DNA from: Gemmatimonadota bacterium
Lineage (GTDB): Bacteria; Gemmatimonadota; Gemmatimonadetes; Gemmatimonadales; Gemmatimonadaceae
DNA length: 35,433 bases
Direction: 5' to 3'
Assembly (NCBI GenBank): GCA_016874035.1
Contig: VGVM01000026.1
Coordinates: 1-35,433, forward strand
The notes beneath the pieces are model-generated. The model made no database searches. It saw nothing but the letters and a program-made list of their open reading frames with translations, and was not told the DNA's origin. Position numbers and translations under genes: made by a program. Shown piece after piece: positions 1-10,964 of this stretch; position 1 is the first letter of the stretch, and every line of letters begins with the position of its first letter.

Positions 1-78
1 GCACCGGCGAAGTACCGGCCGATGACCAACGCCTGCGGCGTGGTCCTGGTCTGGACCCGTCAGGCGTTCATGAAATAG
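1..78 (+). CDS. C-terminal end of an unidentified protein (partial)
   Basis: An open frame enters from the left edge and ends at TAG (76-78), giving 25 residues that finish in VVLVWTRQAFMK. The fragment is too short to assign to a family. It points toward the SRPBCC gene on the opposite strand, so the two genes converge across a short repeat-filled spacer. It could be spurious, although the frame stays open right to the edge. Confidence 0.4.
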   Translation, partial: APAKYRPMTNACGVVLVWTRQAFMK

Positions 79-121
79 GTAGGAGGTAGTAGGTAGTAGG
101 TGGTAGGTGGGGGGGGGGGGG
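79..121. repeat. Imperfect heptanucleotide tandem repeat decaying into a 13-G run
   Basis: The spacer between the two convergent genes parses exactly into 7-mers: GTAGGAG, GTAGTAG, GTAGTAG, GTGGTAG, GTGGGGG, then G only. The G-run covers 109-121. The strand asymmetry is extreme (no C at all), and the GG and poly-G content could allow G-quadruplex formation. It ends three bases before the stop codon of the leftward SRPBCC gene. Function is unknown; a role at the transcript ends is possible but not shown. Confidence 0.8.
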
Positions 122-123
122 AA

Positions 124-705
124 TTACTTCCCCGCGGCGACGACTTCTGGTGTGACGGATTCGCCAAGGTGCGCGCCGAGCGCGGTGAGGTAATCGCTCA
201 GGGAGCTGGTGTAGCCGAAGATGAAGCGCGCCATGAACCGAAACAGGGGCGGTTTCACGAAACCGGCTTCCGTGATCGATACCTCGGTTTGCGCACCGAC
301 AGTGCGGATCGTCGTGCGCCATTCGCCGCCGTAGGGCAGTGCTTCGTCGGCGATCAGCGTGGTGCGCGACGCCGGCGGCGTTGATTCGGTGAGGACATAC
401 GTAATGGGCCCGAATCCGCCCTCTTCACGCCACGAAGGTTTGCCGTTCACATCGGGCAGTTTCTCGACCTTCTTGACGTCTTTGCGCCACGCGCCGGCCG
501 AGTAGGGGTCGCTCACCACGGCCCAGATCTTGTCCGGTGATGCGGCAAATGTGGCGCGCACGGTCGCCACGTGATCGCGCGGAAGCGAGGCACCGACCCC
601 GAACGCGATGCCGACGAGCGCGACCACGACAGCGAGGATGGTAAGGACCCAGAACATGCGCGACCTCCGCGAATGTGCGTGCGTTCGAACGGGTGTTGTC
701 GTCAT
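124..705 (-). CDS. Membrane-anchored SRPBCC (START/Bet v1-fold) protein
   Basis: This 193-residue protein has a basic N-terminus, one hydrophobic segment (about residues 18-40, FWVLTILAVVVALVGIAFGV) and then a domain beginning VRATFAASPDKIWAVVSDP, the typical opening of SRPBCC/polyketide-cyclase-like ligand-binding folds. The C-terminal FRFMARFIFGYTSSLSDYL helix also fits that fold. It probably binds a hydrophobic ligand on the outer face of the inner membrane; the ligand is unknown. The ATG is preceded by a strong GGGAGGG (708-714). The gene lies 15 bp downstream of the ATP-grasp gene, so it is probably the last gene of a three-gene operon. Confidence 0.8.
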   Translation of the reverse strand: MTTTPVRTHAHSRRSRMFWVLTILAVVVALVGIAFGVGASLPRDHVATVRATFAASPDKIWAVVSDPYSAGAWRKDVKKVEKLPDVNGKPSWREEGGFGPITYVLTESTPPASRTTLIADEALPYGGEWRTTIRTVGAQTEVSITEAGFVKPPLFRFMARFIFGYTSSLSDYLTALGAHLGESVTPEVVAAGK

Positions 706-720
706 CGCCCTCCCGTACCG

Positions 721-1725
721 CTAATACCGGATGCCGGTCATCACGATCCGCTCCAGCAACTCCGTGTAACTCACGCCACCTGCTCGGGCCGAGCTGGCGA
801 ACTCCTCGCGCTCGGCGATTTCCGGGTTTGGGTTCGCCTCGAGGAAGTAAAACTCGCCGGCGTCGTCAAGGCGAAAATCGAGGCGCGCGTACCCGCTCAG
901 CTCCAGGATCTTATAGATGCGCTTGGCAATGCGCACGAGCCGCGCGGATTGATCCGCGGTAAGGTCGGCGGCCCGCGTCTCGATGCCATGGCGTTGCTGG
1001 TACTCGACATCGTGCTTGACCTTGGCGGTGGCGATCAACGGTTCGCCGTCCGGGAGCTTTGTCGCCAGCAGTTCCCAGGGCGGGAACACGGTGAGGCGTT
1101 CGTTGCCGAGTACGCTCACATAGATCTCGCGGCCGGCGATGAACTGCTCGGCGATCGCGTCGGTGTGGATGCGTTCGTGCACGAAGGCCACCCGCTCGGC
1201 GAGCTTCTCGTCGGAGTCCACGACGGAGGCCTTCGCAATGCCGACGGAGGCGTGCTCAATCAGGGACTTCACGATGACCGGGTAGCGCATGCGGGCCGGG
1301 CGCCTGATGCGCGCGCCGATCGGGAAGACGGCGAACTCGGGAACCTTGATGCGATGGTATGCGACGAGCTTCTTGGACAGCGCCTTTCCGCGCGAGATGA
1401 TCATGCCGCGCGGATTGCAGCCGGTGTAGGGGAGGTGCAGCAGCTCGAGATAGCTCACGACATTCTGGTCGAACAGCACCTCGCCATGAAACTCCTCGAG
1501 GAGATTGAAGACGACATGCGGCTTGAACTCCTCGGCAGCGGCGCGGATCGGACGCAACTCATACTGCACGCCGAGCGGGAGGACCTCATGGCCGGCGGCG
1601 CGCAACGTTCGGACGACGTCGTACTCGGTCTTGGACTCCGACTGCTCCTGGGCGGACAGTGCCTCGCGATCCCCGCTGGGCATGAGCTCGGGGTGCATGA
1701 TGGCGAGGATACGGAGCGGCTTCAT
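721..1725 (-). CDS. DdlA-like ATP-grasp ligase
   Basis: This 334-residue protein begins MKPLRILAIMHPELMPSGD. It resembles the D-Ala-D-Ala ligase superfamily: an N-terminal pre-ATP-grasp region (VVFNLLEEFHGE), the LPYTGCNPRGMIISRGKALSKK segment in the middle, MRYPVIVKSLIEHASVGI around the ATP-binding loop, and a metal-binding C-terminal segment YARLDFRLDDAGEFYFLEANPNPEIAE. True Ddl enzymes usually end this motif as LEVNTxPG, so LEANPNP argues for a different amino-acid or peptide-like substrate. The ATG overlaps the stop of the upstream peptidase gene (ATGA, 1722-1725), so translation is probably coupled. A longer in-frame extension upstream is arginine-rich shadow sequence and was rejected. 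Confidence 0.85.
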   Translation of the reverse strand: MKPLRILAIMHPELMPSGDREALSAQEQSESKTEYDVVRTLRAAGHEVLPLGVQYELRPIRAAAEEFKPHVVFNLLEEFHGEVLFDQNVVSYLELLHLPYTGCNPRGMIISRGKALSKKLVAYHRIKVPEFAVFPIGARIRRPARMRYPVIVKSLIEHASVGIAKASVVDSDEKLAERVAFVHERIHTDAIAEQFIAGREIYVSVLGNERLTVFPPWELLATKLPDGEPLIATAKVKHDVEYQQRHGIETRAADLTADQSARLVRIAKRIYKILELSGYARLDFRLDDAGEFYFLEANPNPEIAEREEFASSARAGGVSYTELLERIVMTGIRY

Positions 1726-2777
1726 ACGACGATCCAGTCGCGGCGTCCCTGCCGCGAGAGCACTTCCATCGTGCGCGCGGTGAGGAGCACCATGAAATCC
1801 GTGAGCACCTGGCGCTCGCGTCCGATCACGCGGAGCTGCAGCTCGCGGCAGCGACCGATCATGTCCCCGAGCACGGTGTCGAGCGTGAACTGGTACTCGC
1901 CGGTCCACTTGGCGACGATACGACGGATGTACACGCGGTGACGCCGGAGAAACGCCGAGGCGGATTCGAGCGACTGTGCGCGTCGGTCATCGGAGAACAG
2001 GCGGCGAAGGTCATCGTCCCAGGTTTTCGGAAACTCCAATGAATACACGGCGCGGCGGTAGGTGTAGTGCTCGAACAAAGTTGTCGAGAGTTTCGACAAC
2101 GGATCAACCCGTGCGCGCGAACGGATGATCGGCTGCGCACCGGCGAGTTCGCGCATCAGGCGATCGACATAGAGGAGCTTCTTGAGCGCGGGCCAGCCGG
2201 CATAGCGGCTTCGCCAGCGCGAGCCGGGTTGGAGCCACACGGCAAAGGTCTCGGCGAAATCCTCGTCCGGATGACTCTGCGCATACCAGCGGCGCAAGTG
2301 CTGCACGAAGCGCTTGCTGCCAGGATTCGGCCGGTACGACTCGGGATACGGCGTGGACGACTTCCCGAAGTGTCGCTGCCACTCGCGGCGACGTTGCAAC
2401 TGGAACGCGTGTTGAATAGCGTGCCCGCACTCGTGGCGCAGGATCTGGAGGCACTCGGCGCTCGTGCCACCCTCGACTTCCAGCAACTGGGCGCGCTCGA
2501 GCCGCATCAGGCGCGGATGGGCGAGATAGAACGGGATTGCGATCCCGGGCACGCCGCCCGGCGAGAACCACTCGTCGGAGAGCCACGCGTGCGGCCGGAT
2601 CATGAGTCGCCGAGCGGCGAGTTCGTCGAAAAGCTGGGCGAGGCATTTTTCGAGCCAGGTGCCTTCGATGCGAAGATCGAGGTCCTTGAGGCGAAGTTGG
2701 AGCAGGCGCGTGCTGGACCAGCGCGTCCACGGGCGGAGTGGACGCGCGGTGCTTCGAGAGCGGGGCGTGGGCGCCAC
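1722..2777 (-). CDS. Putative zinc metallopeptidase (HExxH)
   Basis: With the GTG start chosen here the protein has 351 residues. It contains LRHECGHAIQHAF, a gluzincin-type HExxH motif (H115, E116, H119), and about 60 residues later DEDFAETFAVWL, which could supply the third zinc ligand. This layout resembles the 'putative zinc-binding metallopeptidase' family (Peptidase_Mx-like). No signal peptide is visible, so it is probably cytoplasmic. The frame stays open to 2903, but that would overlap the divergent MFS gene with low-complexity Arg/Pro sequence, so the GTG at 2775-2777 is preferred; the exact start is uncertain. It is the first gene of the operon and overlaps the ATP-grasp ligase by 4 bp. 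Its substrate may be the ligase product; that is inference. Confidence 0.75.
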   Translation of the reverse strand: MAPTPRSRSTARPLRPWTRWSSTRLLQLRLKDLDLRIEGTWLEKCLAQLFDELAARRLMIRPHAWLSDEWFSPGGVPGIAIPFYLAHPRLMRLERAQLLEVEGGTSAECLQILRHECGHAIQHAFQLQRRREWQRHFGKSSTPYPESYRPNPGSKRFVQHLRRWYAQSHPDEDFAETFAVWLQPGSRWRSRYAGWPALKKLLYVDRLMRELAGAQPIIRSRARVDPLSKLSTTLFEHYTYRRAVYSLEFPKTWDDDLRRLFSDDRRAQSLESASAFLRRHRVYIRRIVAKWTGEYQFTLDTVLGDMIGRCRELQLRVIGRERQVLTDFMVLLTARTMEVLSRQGRRDWIVV

Positions 2778-2851
2778 TGAGATGGGGTCGGGAAGCCGAG
2801 CGATGACGATGCGCCGCGGGCGCGTGAGTGGCAAGGGCGCTGGTCGGGGCC

Positions 2852-2857
2852 TAGCAT
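2852..2857 (+). promoter_or_regulatory. -10-like element for a leaderless MFS transcript
   Basis: TAGCAT ends 6 nt before the GTG start at 2864 and no Shine-Dalgarno sequence lies between. At this spacing transcription would begin at or next to the start codon. I see no clear -35 element. Confidence 0.4.
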
Positions 2858-2863
2858 TCGCGA

Positions 2864-4130
2864 GTGACCACCGAAGCGGCGGCCGAGGCCGATCCCAGCC
2901 CATACGCCCCGTTCCGGATCCCCGACTTCCGCTGGTATGTGCTCGCGATCGTCGCCGTCACGCTCGCGACGATGATTCAGGGGACGATTGTCGGCTGGCA
3001 GGTCTATGAACTGACGCGCGACCCGCTGGCCCTTGGCGCGATCGGGTTGGCTGAGGCGCTGCCGTACATCGCGTTTTCGCTGTATGCGGGACATGTGGCC
3101 GACCGGCACGACCGGCGTACGGTGGCGATCATTGCGGTCGGCGTGCTGAGCCTGACCGCGATTGCGCTGGTGCTCCTCCCGCGGCTGATGACCGCAAACG
3201 CGCCTGCCCTCGTGCCGGCGATCTTCGGCGTGATCGTGGTGAGCGGCGTGGTCCGTGCGTTCCTGCTCCCCGCGCGGCAGGCGCTCGGCGCGGAGATCGT
3301 GCCGCGCGCGGTGTTCCCGAAATCGGTGACCTGGCGGAGCGGCGCATGGCAACTTGCCGCCGTGACCGGACCCGCAATCGGCGGGCTGCTTTACGCGATC
3401 GGCGGCACGGCGCTGGCCTATGCGGTGGACGCGGCCCTGTGCGTCGTGGCCATGGCCCGCCTCTTCGCCATACGGCGCGCGCACCGGGAGGCGGCACAAC
3501 TCGTTGGCACGCCGCCGACAGCCGACTTTTTCGCTGGGGTGCGGTTCGTGTTCTCGGACAGGATCCTGTTGGGCGCGCTGAGCCTCGACATGTTCTCCGT
3601 GTTGTTCGGTGGGGCGACGGCGCTCCTCCCGATCTACGCGGCGGAGATCCTGCATGTCGGACCGACAGGCCTGGGGCTGCTCCGTTCCGCGCCTGCGGCG
3701 GGCGCGGTGGTCATGTCGGCCGTGCTGGCGTACGCCAAGCCCATGGCTCGCACGGGTCGCGTGCTCCTGCAGTCGGTCGCCGTGTTCGGCGTCGCAATAA
3801 TCGTGTTTGGCGCGTCAACACACGTGGCGGTCGCGCTTGCGGCGTTGACGATCGGCGGCGCCGCGGACATGGTGAGCGTGTTCATCCGCTCGACACTGCT
3901 CACCACACGGACACCACCTCATTTGCTGGGCCGCGTAATGGCGGTGAACGGAATCTTCGTCGGGAGTTCGAACGAGATCGGCGCGTTCGAGTCCGGGGTT
4001 GCGGCGCGGTTGTTCGGGACGGTGGCGAGCGTAGTCGGCGGGGGCGTGCTGACGCTCGGCGTGGTGGGCGTGACGGCGTGGCGGAATCCCGAACTTCGGC
4101 AACTCGCGCGAATAGACTCCGGTCGCGGTC

Positions 4131-4141
<11 letters not shown>
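2864..4141 (+). CDS. MFS exporter, EntS-like (MFS_3 family)
   Basis: This 425-residue integral membrane protein has about 12 hydrophobic segments. The N-terminus [20 protein letters not shown] and the loop [12 protein letters not shown] between helices 2 and 3 match the MFS_3/EntS group of drug and siderophore exporters. A second MFS-like motif occurs in the C-terminal half ([25 protein letters not shown]). The start is GTG, which leaves the divergent peptidase gene clear. It ends 11 bp inside the convergent transketolase gene. The substrate cannot be read from the sequence; no siderophore genes are nearby. Confidence 0.88.
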
Positions 4142-6137
<1,996 letters not shown>

Positions 6138-6238
6138 AGCGATATGGCGGGAGACGTGGACTGGGGCGCGCAGGACGTTGTCGGACACGCCGGCGGTGCG
6201 CGGGGCGGTGCGCGAAAGGTAGTCGGCCCGTTGCGGGC

Positions 6239-6262
6239 GGGGATGCGGTCGGGGATGCGGCC
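6239..6262. repeat. Two-copy 12-bp tandem repeat in a divergent promoter region
   Basis: The unit GGGGATGCGGTC is followed directly by GGGGATGCGGCC. It lies in the 191-bp spacer between transketolase and the rightward HEAT-like gene. It could be a tandem regulator site or a chance duplication in GC-rich sequence. Confidence 0.4.
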
Positions 6263-6316
6263 CGTGTCGGTCACCACGAATTGGGGCCGGCCGCGGCTCG
6301 TACCGCGCTCCGCAAC

Positions 6317-6322
6317 CATAAT
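6317..6322 (+). promoter_or_regulatory. -10 element (CATAAT) for a leaderless start
   Basis: CATAAT is followed by six bases and then the ATG at 6329. There is no purine-rich ribosome-binding site. The spacing places the transcript start at the initiation codon. No convincing -35 box is visible. Confidence 0.5.
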
Positions 6323-6328
6323 TGCTAC

Positions 6329-8473
6329 ATGACGAATCCGACCGCGCCCGGCGCGGGATCAGGCGCTGCGGCAACGAACGTGGCGGAGTCGGCCACCGCG
6401 CTCTCGCGCGAGCTGGGCGATTTCCTGATCGAGCTGTCCATCGGATTGCACAAACACTCGATGTATCCGCCGGGTCATCCGTTGCTGGAAGCCGCGACGG
6501 CCGGCCTTGCACGACGGCTCGACACGATGCTCGTCAAGCGTTCGTCGTTGTCACTGGGTGTCGCGCGGCAGCAGCTGGTGATCGAAGGCGTGGCCACCGA
6601 CGAGAACAACCCCGTGCTGCGGGACCTCGCCGCGCGCCTGCACAAGCATCACCTGGGTGCCGTGAAGTTCCTGCGCGGCGTGACGCCCGAGGAACTGGTG
6701 GATGCCCTGGCCACGATCGCGGTGGATGTCGGTCGGCGCGAAAGGCCGCTTGGGCTTGAAGGGGAAGACGTGCTGCAGAAGTGGGAGCACATCCGCCTGT
6801 TTCCGCTGACGTTCGAGCAGCTGCAGTTGCTGGAGGAAGACCCCGACTTTGACGACGGCAAGGATGAGCTCCGCGGCGACAAGAGTCGCGCCGCGCAGCT
6901 GTGGATCGGTCTCGCGCGGGCCGCGATCGCCGCCGATGCGGACAGCGAGGATGGCGAAAACTCCACGGACCCCGTGCTCGTGGCCAAGGCGATCGACGAC
7001 CATAAGAAGGACGCGGCCTATGACCAGGTCGTGGTCGGCTACCTGCTGCAGATCGCGGAGGAGCTGAAGGCCAAGGGCGGCAAGGGAGGCAAGGATGCCG
7101 CCGCGTTGCAGCGCCGGATCTCGCGGCTGGTAGCCACGCTGCAGCCGGACACGTTGTCGCGACTGCTGCACATGGGCGGGGATGTCCGGCAGCGAAAGAA
7201 GTTCGTGCTCGATGCGACGCAGGGAATGGCGGTTGACGCGGTCGTCGAGCTCGTGCAGGCCGCGGCCGATTCGTCAAGCCAAAACGTGTCGCACTCCCTG
7301 GTCCGCATGCTCTCGAAGATGGCCGTTCACGCTGACGAAGGCGAAGTGACGAACCGGCGTGCGGCGGACAGCACGCTGCGGGATTCCGTCCACAACCTGA
7401 TTTCCAACTGGACGCTCGAGGACCTGAATCCGGACGGCTATCGCCGGGCGCTCGACAAGATGTCGCAGGCCGTCCCGGTGTTCGAAACCGGCGATGATGC
7501 GTACCCCTGCGAACCCGAGCGCATGCTGGCGATGGGCGTCGAGATCGAGACACTCGGCGATCCGGTGTGGCGCGCGGTCACGGCGCTCGCGGCCGCCGAC
7601 GACCTGACACCGCTGCTGACGCTGCTCGACAACGCGCCCGAAGGCTGGGCGCGTTCCACGCTGTGGCGGCACGTGGCCGCACCGGATACGGTAGCGCGGC
7701 AAATAGACCGCGGAGTCGCAGACCTGACCAATGTCGAGCGACTGGCGTCGCGCATGGGCCTGGCTGCCGTGGACAGTCTCCTGGACGGCCTCGAGAGCGC
7801 CGAAGAGCGACGGGCGGCGACGATCGTGGAGCTGATCGTGGCCATGGGGCCGCAGGCCGGGCCCCGGGTGGCCGCGCGGCTGGATGGGGCGCGGTCGCCG
7901 CAGTTGCGCACATACTTGAACATCCTGTCGAAGCTCGGCGAACTGCCGCCGGACTTCGACCTATGGCCCTACACCGAGCATTACGACCCGACCGTGCGGC
8001 GCGAGGCGGTCCGGGCGCTGATCCGCATGCCCGAGGCGCGCGAACGCGCGATCGTGGCAGGGTTGAACGACGCGGATGAGCGGATCGTCCGCGTCGCGCT
8101 CGGTGCCGCGATGAGCAATTGTCCGGCCGACGCGGCGCGGGTGTTGCTGGCTCGCGCGGATGATTCCGCGCTCTCGCCAGACTTGCGCGCACTGGGGATC
8201 CGGGCCGCGTCATCGTTCCGCGATCCCGCGACCCTCACCTTCCTGTTGTCAAAGACGACCGGAAAACGGCGCCTGCTGCGACGACAGGTGCTTGCCGATC
8301 CGACCCCGGAAATGCTCGCCGCATTGACCGGCCCGGTATCGCACTGGGCCGACGAACCCGCCGCACAGGATATCATTGCGGCAGCGAAGAAGAGCAGCGA
8401 CAAGGATATTCGTGACGCAACCATCCGTCGGAGCACAATGGGAATGGCCGCCATCCGGGAGCCCGCGTCATGA
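6329..8473 (+). CDS. HEAT-like repeat protein, paired with an HD-GYP protein
   Basis: This 714-residue, apparently cytoplasmic protein has no signal peptide or membrane helix. The N-terminal ~120 residues ([20 protein letters not shown], with GHP at 49-51) resemble the N-terminus of the next gene product. The C-terminal third consists of alpha-helical units such as [20 protein letters not shown] and [19 protein letters not shown], which look like HEAT repeats used as protein-binding scaffolds. A lysine/glycine-rich stretch ([12 protein letters not shown]) lies near the middle. The ATG at 6329 was chosen because it follows a -10 element directly and the sequence upstream is low-complexity. The stop overlaps the HD-GYP start (ATGA), so the two proteins are probably made in stoichiometric amounts and may form a complex. 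Confidence 0.8.
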   Translation: MTNPTAPGAGSGAAATNVAESATALSRELGDFLIELSIGLHKHSMYPPGHPLLEAATAGLARRLDTMLVKRSSLSLGVARQQLVIEGVATDENNPVLRDLAARLHKHHLGAVKFLRGVTPEELVDALATIAVDVGRRERPLGLEGEDVLQKWEHIRLFPLTFEQLQLLEEDPDFDDGKDELRGDKSRAAQLWIGLARAAIAADADSEDGENSTDPVLVAKAIDDHKKDAAYDQVVVGYLLQIAEELKAKGGKGGKDAAALQRRISRLVATLQPDTLSRLLHMGGDVRQRKKFVLDATQGMAVDAVVELVQAAADSSSQNVSHSLVRMLSKMAVHADEGEVTNRRAADSTLRDSVHNLISNWTLEDLNPDGYRRALDKMSQAVPVFETGDDAYPCEPERMLAMGVEIETLGDPVWRAVTALAAADDLTPLLTLLDNAPEGWARSTLWRHVAAPDTVARQIDRGVADLTNVERLASRMGLAAVDSLLDGLESAEERRAATIVELIVAMGPQAGPRVAARLDGARSPQLRTYLNILSKLGELPPDFDLWPYTEHYDPTVRREAVRALIRMPEARERAIVAGLNDADERIVRVALGAAMSNCPADAARVLLARADDSALSPDLRALGIRAASSFRDPATLTFLLSKTTGKRRLLRRQVLADPTPEMLAALTGPVSHWADEPAAQDIIAAAKKSSDKDIRDATIRRSTMGMAAIREPAS

Positions 8474-9798
8474 GCATGGACGCGGCCCGCTTCCTCAACT
8501 CGTTCGCGCAAGCGCTGGCGACGATGACGCTGTACACCGCCGGCCACCCGGCCCGGGACCGCGCCATTGACCATTCGTTCGAGCAACTGAAGCGCCTGCA
8601 GGAGACGAACCCGAATCCGCAGTTCTCGTTCCTGGGGCTCGACGTGATCTATGGGCAGGTCGCGCTTCGCGAACTGAAGGACTGGGACTGGAGCCAGCGA
8701 CTCGCGAACGCCGGCGTCCAGCGTCTCGAGTTCCCGCCCTCGGTCACGCGTGACGAGTACGAGGGGTTTCTCGACGAGGTCCTGGCGCGCGTGTCGCTAA
8801 TCGCCGCCGAGTCGGCCACGCGAAGCCCCGAACGCCGCAGTACGATCAAGTTCGGGGCGATCGGCGTGCGCGGCACCGAGGGTGTCACGCGAGTCGAGGA
8901 TTACCTCCCGACGGCGACGATCGCGTACTCACTCGCCGAGGAAGCCGATACGATCCGCTGGTTGCACGACGAAGTGCAGATGTCGGGGGAGCTTCCGCTG
9001 CTGGAAGCGGAGAGCGTGGTGCGATCGCTTTCGATTGCGATGCACGGTGATCGTGACATCGTGATCCCGCTGTTGCAGTTGAAGGACTTCGACCAGTACA
9101 CGACCCAGCACTCGCTCAATGTCAGCGTGCTCGCAATGGCGCTCGCCGAGTATATCGGGCTTGGGGCGAAGGATGTGAAAGCGTTCGGCGTTGCCGGGCT
9201 GTTGCATGACCTGGGCAAGGTGCGAATTCCCAAGGAAGTGCTGACCAAGCCGGGCAAGCTTACCGACGAGGAGTGGAAGATCATGCGTCGGCATCCGGTG
9301 GACGGCGCCAAGATCATCTACGAAAGCGATCGCCAGCTGGACCTCGCGTCCGCTGTCGCGTACGAGCACCATATCATGATTGACGGTGGCGGGTATCCCT
9401 CGCGACACTTTCGGCGCGAGCCGCACAAGGCGAGCAAGCTCGTCCACATCTGCGACGTGTACGACGCGCTGCGCACGCACCGTCCGTACCGACCGGCAAT
9501 GGAGCAGGAGGCCGTGATCGCGCAGTTGGAGCGCGGCAAGGGACCAGACTTCGACACGGAACTGGTCACCGCGTTCATCCAGATGATGCGGACGTGGGAA
9601 AAGCGTCTTGCCGTGGTGGATGACAAGACGCCGCTGCCGCGACTTGAGATGGCGTCGAGCGCCCCGGGTGGGGGCAACAGGCCGAGTTCAGCCGGCGGCA
9701 TCGAGGCGATCACCGGTGCGACCGCGGCGGCCGCGGCAGCGGCCGCCGCCGATGCGGCGAAGGATGCTGGCGGCGCTCGCGGCCCGGGCGGTCCCTAA
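8470..9798 (+). CDS. HD-GYP domain phosphodiesterase
   Basis: This 442-residue protein probably hydrolyses cyclic di-GMP or a related cyclic dinucleotide. Residues 1-115 form a domain shared with the preceding gene (LYTAGHPARDRA, GHP at 25-27). The HD-GYP domain follows: TQHSLNVSVLAMALAEYIG, HDLGK (H246, D247), KPGKLTDEEWKIMRRHP, YEHH, DGGGYP (305-310) and DVYDALRTHRPYRP. The usual HHE...DGtGYP is replaced by HHI...DGGGYP, so one commonly conserved acidic residue is missing, while the core metal ligands appear to be present. The C-terminus is an Ala/Gly-rich tail with nine consecutive alanines, probably disordered. There is no receiver or membrane domain, so its input may come through the HEAT-like partner. 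Confidence 0.88.
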   Translation: MSMDAARFLNSFAQALATMTLYTAGHPARDRAIDHSFEQLKRLQETNPNPQFSFLGLDVIYGQVALRELKDWDWSQRLANAGVQRLEFPPSVTRDEYEGFLDEVLARVSLIAAESATRSPERRSTIKFGAIGVRGTEGVTRVEDYLPTATIAYSLAEEADTIRWLHDEVQMSGELPLLEAESVVRSLSIAMHGDRDIVIPLLQLKDFDQYTTQHSLNVSVLAMALAEYIGLGAKDVKAFGVAGLLHDLGKVRIPKEVLTKPGKLTDEEWKIMRRHPVDGAKIIYESDRQLDLASAVAYEHHIMIDGGGYPSRHFRREPHKASKLVHICDVYDALRTHRPYRPAMEQEAVIAQLERGKGPDFDTELVTAFIQMMRTWEKRLAVVDDKTPLPRLEMASSAPGGGNRPSSAGGIEAITGATAAAAAAAAADAAKDAGGARGPGGP

Positions 9799-9824
9799 GG
9801 CACCGGCCTGGGCGGCGCGCCACG

Positions 9825-10850
9825 CTACGTTCGGCGCGCGGTCCGCTCGTGAAGTCGACCGTGCTGCCGACTGCGCAATGCGCGCAGGACGGTGGTGCCG
9901 ACCGATAGCCCTCCGAGCATGATGTAGAGATAGAAGCTGTAGAAACGCCACCAGACGAGCGTGCTCGCCAGCACGGCAGGCGACATCAGGTCGCGAAATG
10001 CAAACTGAAACCCGAACTCGACCGCCCCGCCGCCGCCGGGGGCAGGCGCGATCGCGCCGCCGTAGAGAAAGACCATTCCCCAGAGGGCCAACGGCGCAAG
10101 CGAAAGCGAGGGGTCCATCGTGATCGCGAGGATCGGCAGCAGCGCCAACTTGAGTCCCACGTGAACGAGTGACGCGACGAAGGCGGCAAACATCGGTCCC
10201 TGCCGTGCCGTTCGGAACGCGGAGAGATTTGTCCGGAGGGATCGGAGGGCGAGCTGAACGGCACGCCAGCGTCCGGCGTGCAGCCCAACGGCGGCGGCCC
10301 AGCCGGGGACAGGGCCGCGCGCGTGCGAGTGGGCGAGGCCATAGCCGATCGCACCGAGCGCCAACACCAGCAGCGCATAGCTCACGATCATGGTGTTCAT
10401 GATATTCACGACGGCGCCACGATCTTCGAAGGCGAAGAAGAACACGACACAGACAAAGACCAACGACCAGGTCTCGAGTAGGAGTTCCGCGAACAGGACC
10501 AGCAACGCCGGCGCCGGTCCGGTGCCCCCGTTGACCAGGATGACAAACCGAGCCGGTTCCGCGCCCGAACGGGCCGGCGTGATCGAAGCGGCGAAGTCGC
10601 CGCCCAGGCACACGCGCAGTGCCGTCGCGAAGCGCAACGGAATGTGCAGCGCCAGCGCCGCCCACTGGATCTTCACGGCTCGCGTGGTGATCTCGAGGAG
10701 GACCGCGGCAAATGCGGCGAGGTGTGCCCACGCCGGCAGCGACAGGTTGCGAGGCACTTCGGCCGCGTCACCGCGGCGCAACACCCAGAGGGTCACGCCG
10801 AGCGTCGCGGCAAAGGAGATGCCCACAAAGACCCATCGGCGCCAGCTCAT
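9825..10850 (-). CDS. Flippase-like integral membrane protein (LPG synthase TM family)
   Basis: This 341-residue protein has about eight hydrophobic segments and resembles the AglD/MprF transmembrane-domain family (UPF0104). Typical features are FAASITPARSGAEPARFVIL after the second pair of helices and the late GGAIAPAPGGGGAVEFGF motif. Family members are implicated in lipid flipping or glycolipid handling; no soluble MprF aminoacyltransferase domain is present. The ATG is preceded by TACATT with only 6 nt between, and no Shine-Dalgarno. It converges on the HD-GYP gene with a 26-bp spacer that shows no strong terminator. Confidence 0.82.
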   Translation of the reverse strand: MSWRRWVFVGISFAATLGVTLWVLRRGDAAEVPRNLSLPAWAHLAAFAAVLLEITTRAVKIQWAALALHIPLRFATALRVCLGGDFAASITPARSGAEPARFVILVNGGTGPAPALLVLFAELLLETWSLVFVCVVFFFAFEDRGAVVNIMNTMIVSYALLVLALGAIGYGLAHSHARGPVPGWAAAVGLHAGRWRAVQLALRSLRTNLSAFRTARQGPMFAAFVASLVHVGLKLALLPILAITMDPSLSLAPLALWGMVFLYGGAIAPAPGGGGAVEFGFQFAFRDLMSPAVLASTLVWWRFYSFYLYIMLGGLSVGTTVLRALRSRQHGRLHERTARRT

Positions 10851-10856
10851 GCGCCA

Positions 10857-10862
10857 AATGTA
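10857..10862 (-). promoter_or_regulatory. -10-like element for a leaderless flippase transcript
   Basis: On the minus strand TACATT is followed by six bases (TGGCGC) and then the ATG at 10850. There is no ribosome-binding site. The geometry is the same as at 2852 and 6317. Confidence 0.45.
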
Positions 10863-10964
10863 GGCACGGCGCCCAAGCCGGCCCCGGGGGTTAGCAACCT
10901 TGCAGAGTCCGCGCCCGATGGAAACGTTTCACGGCAGCAATTGAACGGCATTTTCCCAGCACCA

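Noticed and set aside
571-1941. Long plus-strand open frame (456 codons)
   Set aside because: It is antisense to the ATP-grasp and peptidase genes, has no recognisable domain, and arises from GC-rich third-position bias.
6138-6512. N-terminal extension of transketolase
   Set aside because: The extra residues are low-complexity and overlap the divergent HEAT-like gene; the conserved enzyme begins just after the GTG at 6137.
9718-9765. GCG/GCC-rich trinucleotide run as a repeat element
   Set aside because: It encodes the in-frame poly-alanine tail of the HD-GYP protein and needs no separate explanation.
10644-10964. N-terminal extension of the Asp-box protein
   Set aside because: It would overlap the divergent flippase-like gene and bury the signal peptide that starts at 10965.
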